From Oscillospiraceae bacterium (GTDB taxonomy: Bacteria > Bacillota > Clostridia > Oscillospirales > Ruminococcaceae): a stretch of DNA of 12,565 bases. This document shows positions 12,482 to 12,565 of the stretch, in pieces. The stretch's first letter is position 1. Every line of letters begins with the position of its first letter. A program made the position numbers and the translations under genes. The notes below the pieces were generated by a model. The model had not been told where the DNA came from. It saw only the letters and a program-made list of their open reading frames with translations, and did not search any database. Location of the stretch: assembly GCA_017528675.1 (NCBI GenBank), contig JAFXOO010000377.1, positions 1-12,565 of the forward strand, given 5' to 3'.

Positions 12482-12565
12482 GCCTGCCGGCGGGGATTGC
12501 TTTTTGGGGGCTTGCAGCCCCCTGCACAGGCTTTTTTTGGAGCGGGTGCACCGCTCCCCCCGCCC
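12482..12565. repeat. GC-rich palindromes at the window end
   Basis: Beyond the terminator no gene is seen. GGGGGCT-3-AGCCCCC (12506-12522) is followed by CTGCACAGG and seven T (12532-12538). GGAGCGG-5-CCGCTCC (12539-12557) follows. The pattern of a GC hairpin ending in CCCTGCA and then a T run recalls the stretch at 9593-9676. The element continues past the window edge. Confidence 0.55.

Overview
The window looks like a chromosomal segment from a cellulolytic Gram-positive bacterium close to Ruminococcus (Oscillospiraceae). This is an inference from four things: the style of the 23S/5S/tRNA cluster, near-consensus sigma-A promoters with strong AGGAGG ribosome binding sites, a secreted dockerin-bearing expansin, and DUF2975/XRE and DUF4173 genes typical of Firmicutes. 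Protein-coding DNA is GC-rich. The rRNA spacer and the intergenic promoters are AT-rich.

Layout. Positions 1-592 hold the tail of an rRNA operon: the last bases of 23S rRNA, a near-perfect internal promoter, tRNA-Lys(CUU), tRNA-Glu(CUC), 5S rRNA, tRNA-Asn(GUU) and a strong terminator. A second hairpin at 613-653 separates it from the next unit. Positions 670-4112 (minus strand) hold a two-gene unit read from a promoter at 4147-4176. Its first gene is a secreted dockerin-expansin. The second, 17 bases downstream, is an 853-residue EF-G/Tet(M)-like translational GTPase with a YacP/Rae1-type NYN endonuclease domain fused to its C-terminus.

Positions 4236-9438 (plus strand) start at a divergent consensus promoter and form a tightly packed, probably single transcript of nine genes. 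They encode a DUF2975 membrane protein, a small XRE-type regulator, a DUF2809 membrane protein, an unknown membrane protein, a DUF4173 membrane protein, three more small unknown membrane proteins, and a radical SAM protein of the YhcC/YtqA family. A palindrome-rich non-coding stretch (9439-9738) follows. Then come an alpha/beta hydrolase with a terminator, a xylulokinase gene (xylB) with its own extended -10 promoter, a DUF4279 gene, a very strong GC hairpin terminator, and more GC-rich palindromes to the window end.

How the genes fit together. The expansin (cell-wall loosening, cellulosome docking) and xylulokinase (xylose entry into the pentose phosphate pathway) fit a plant-fibre-degrading life style. 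They are not in one operon. The most novel elements are the GTPase-NYN fusion, which places a ribosome-dependent mRNA endonuclease type of domain on a ribosome-protection-like factor, the 5S/tRNA cluster with its own promoter, and the uncharacterised DUF2975/XRE-led membrane-protein operon. No mobile element genes, CRISPR array or phage genes were seen.
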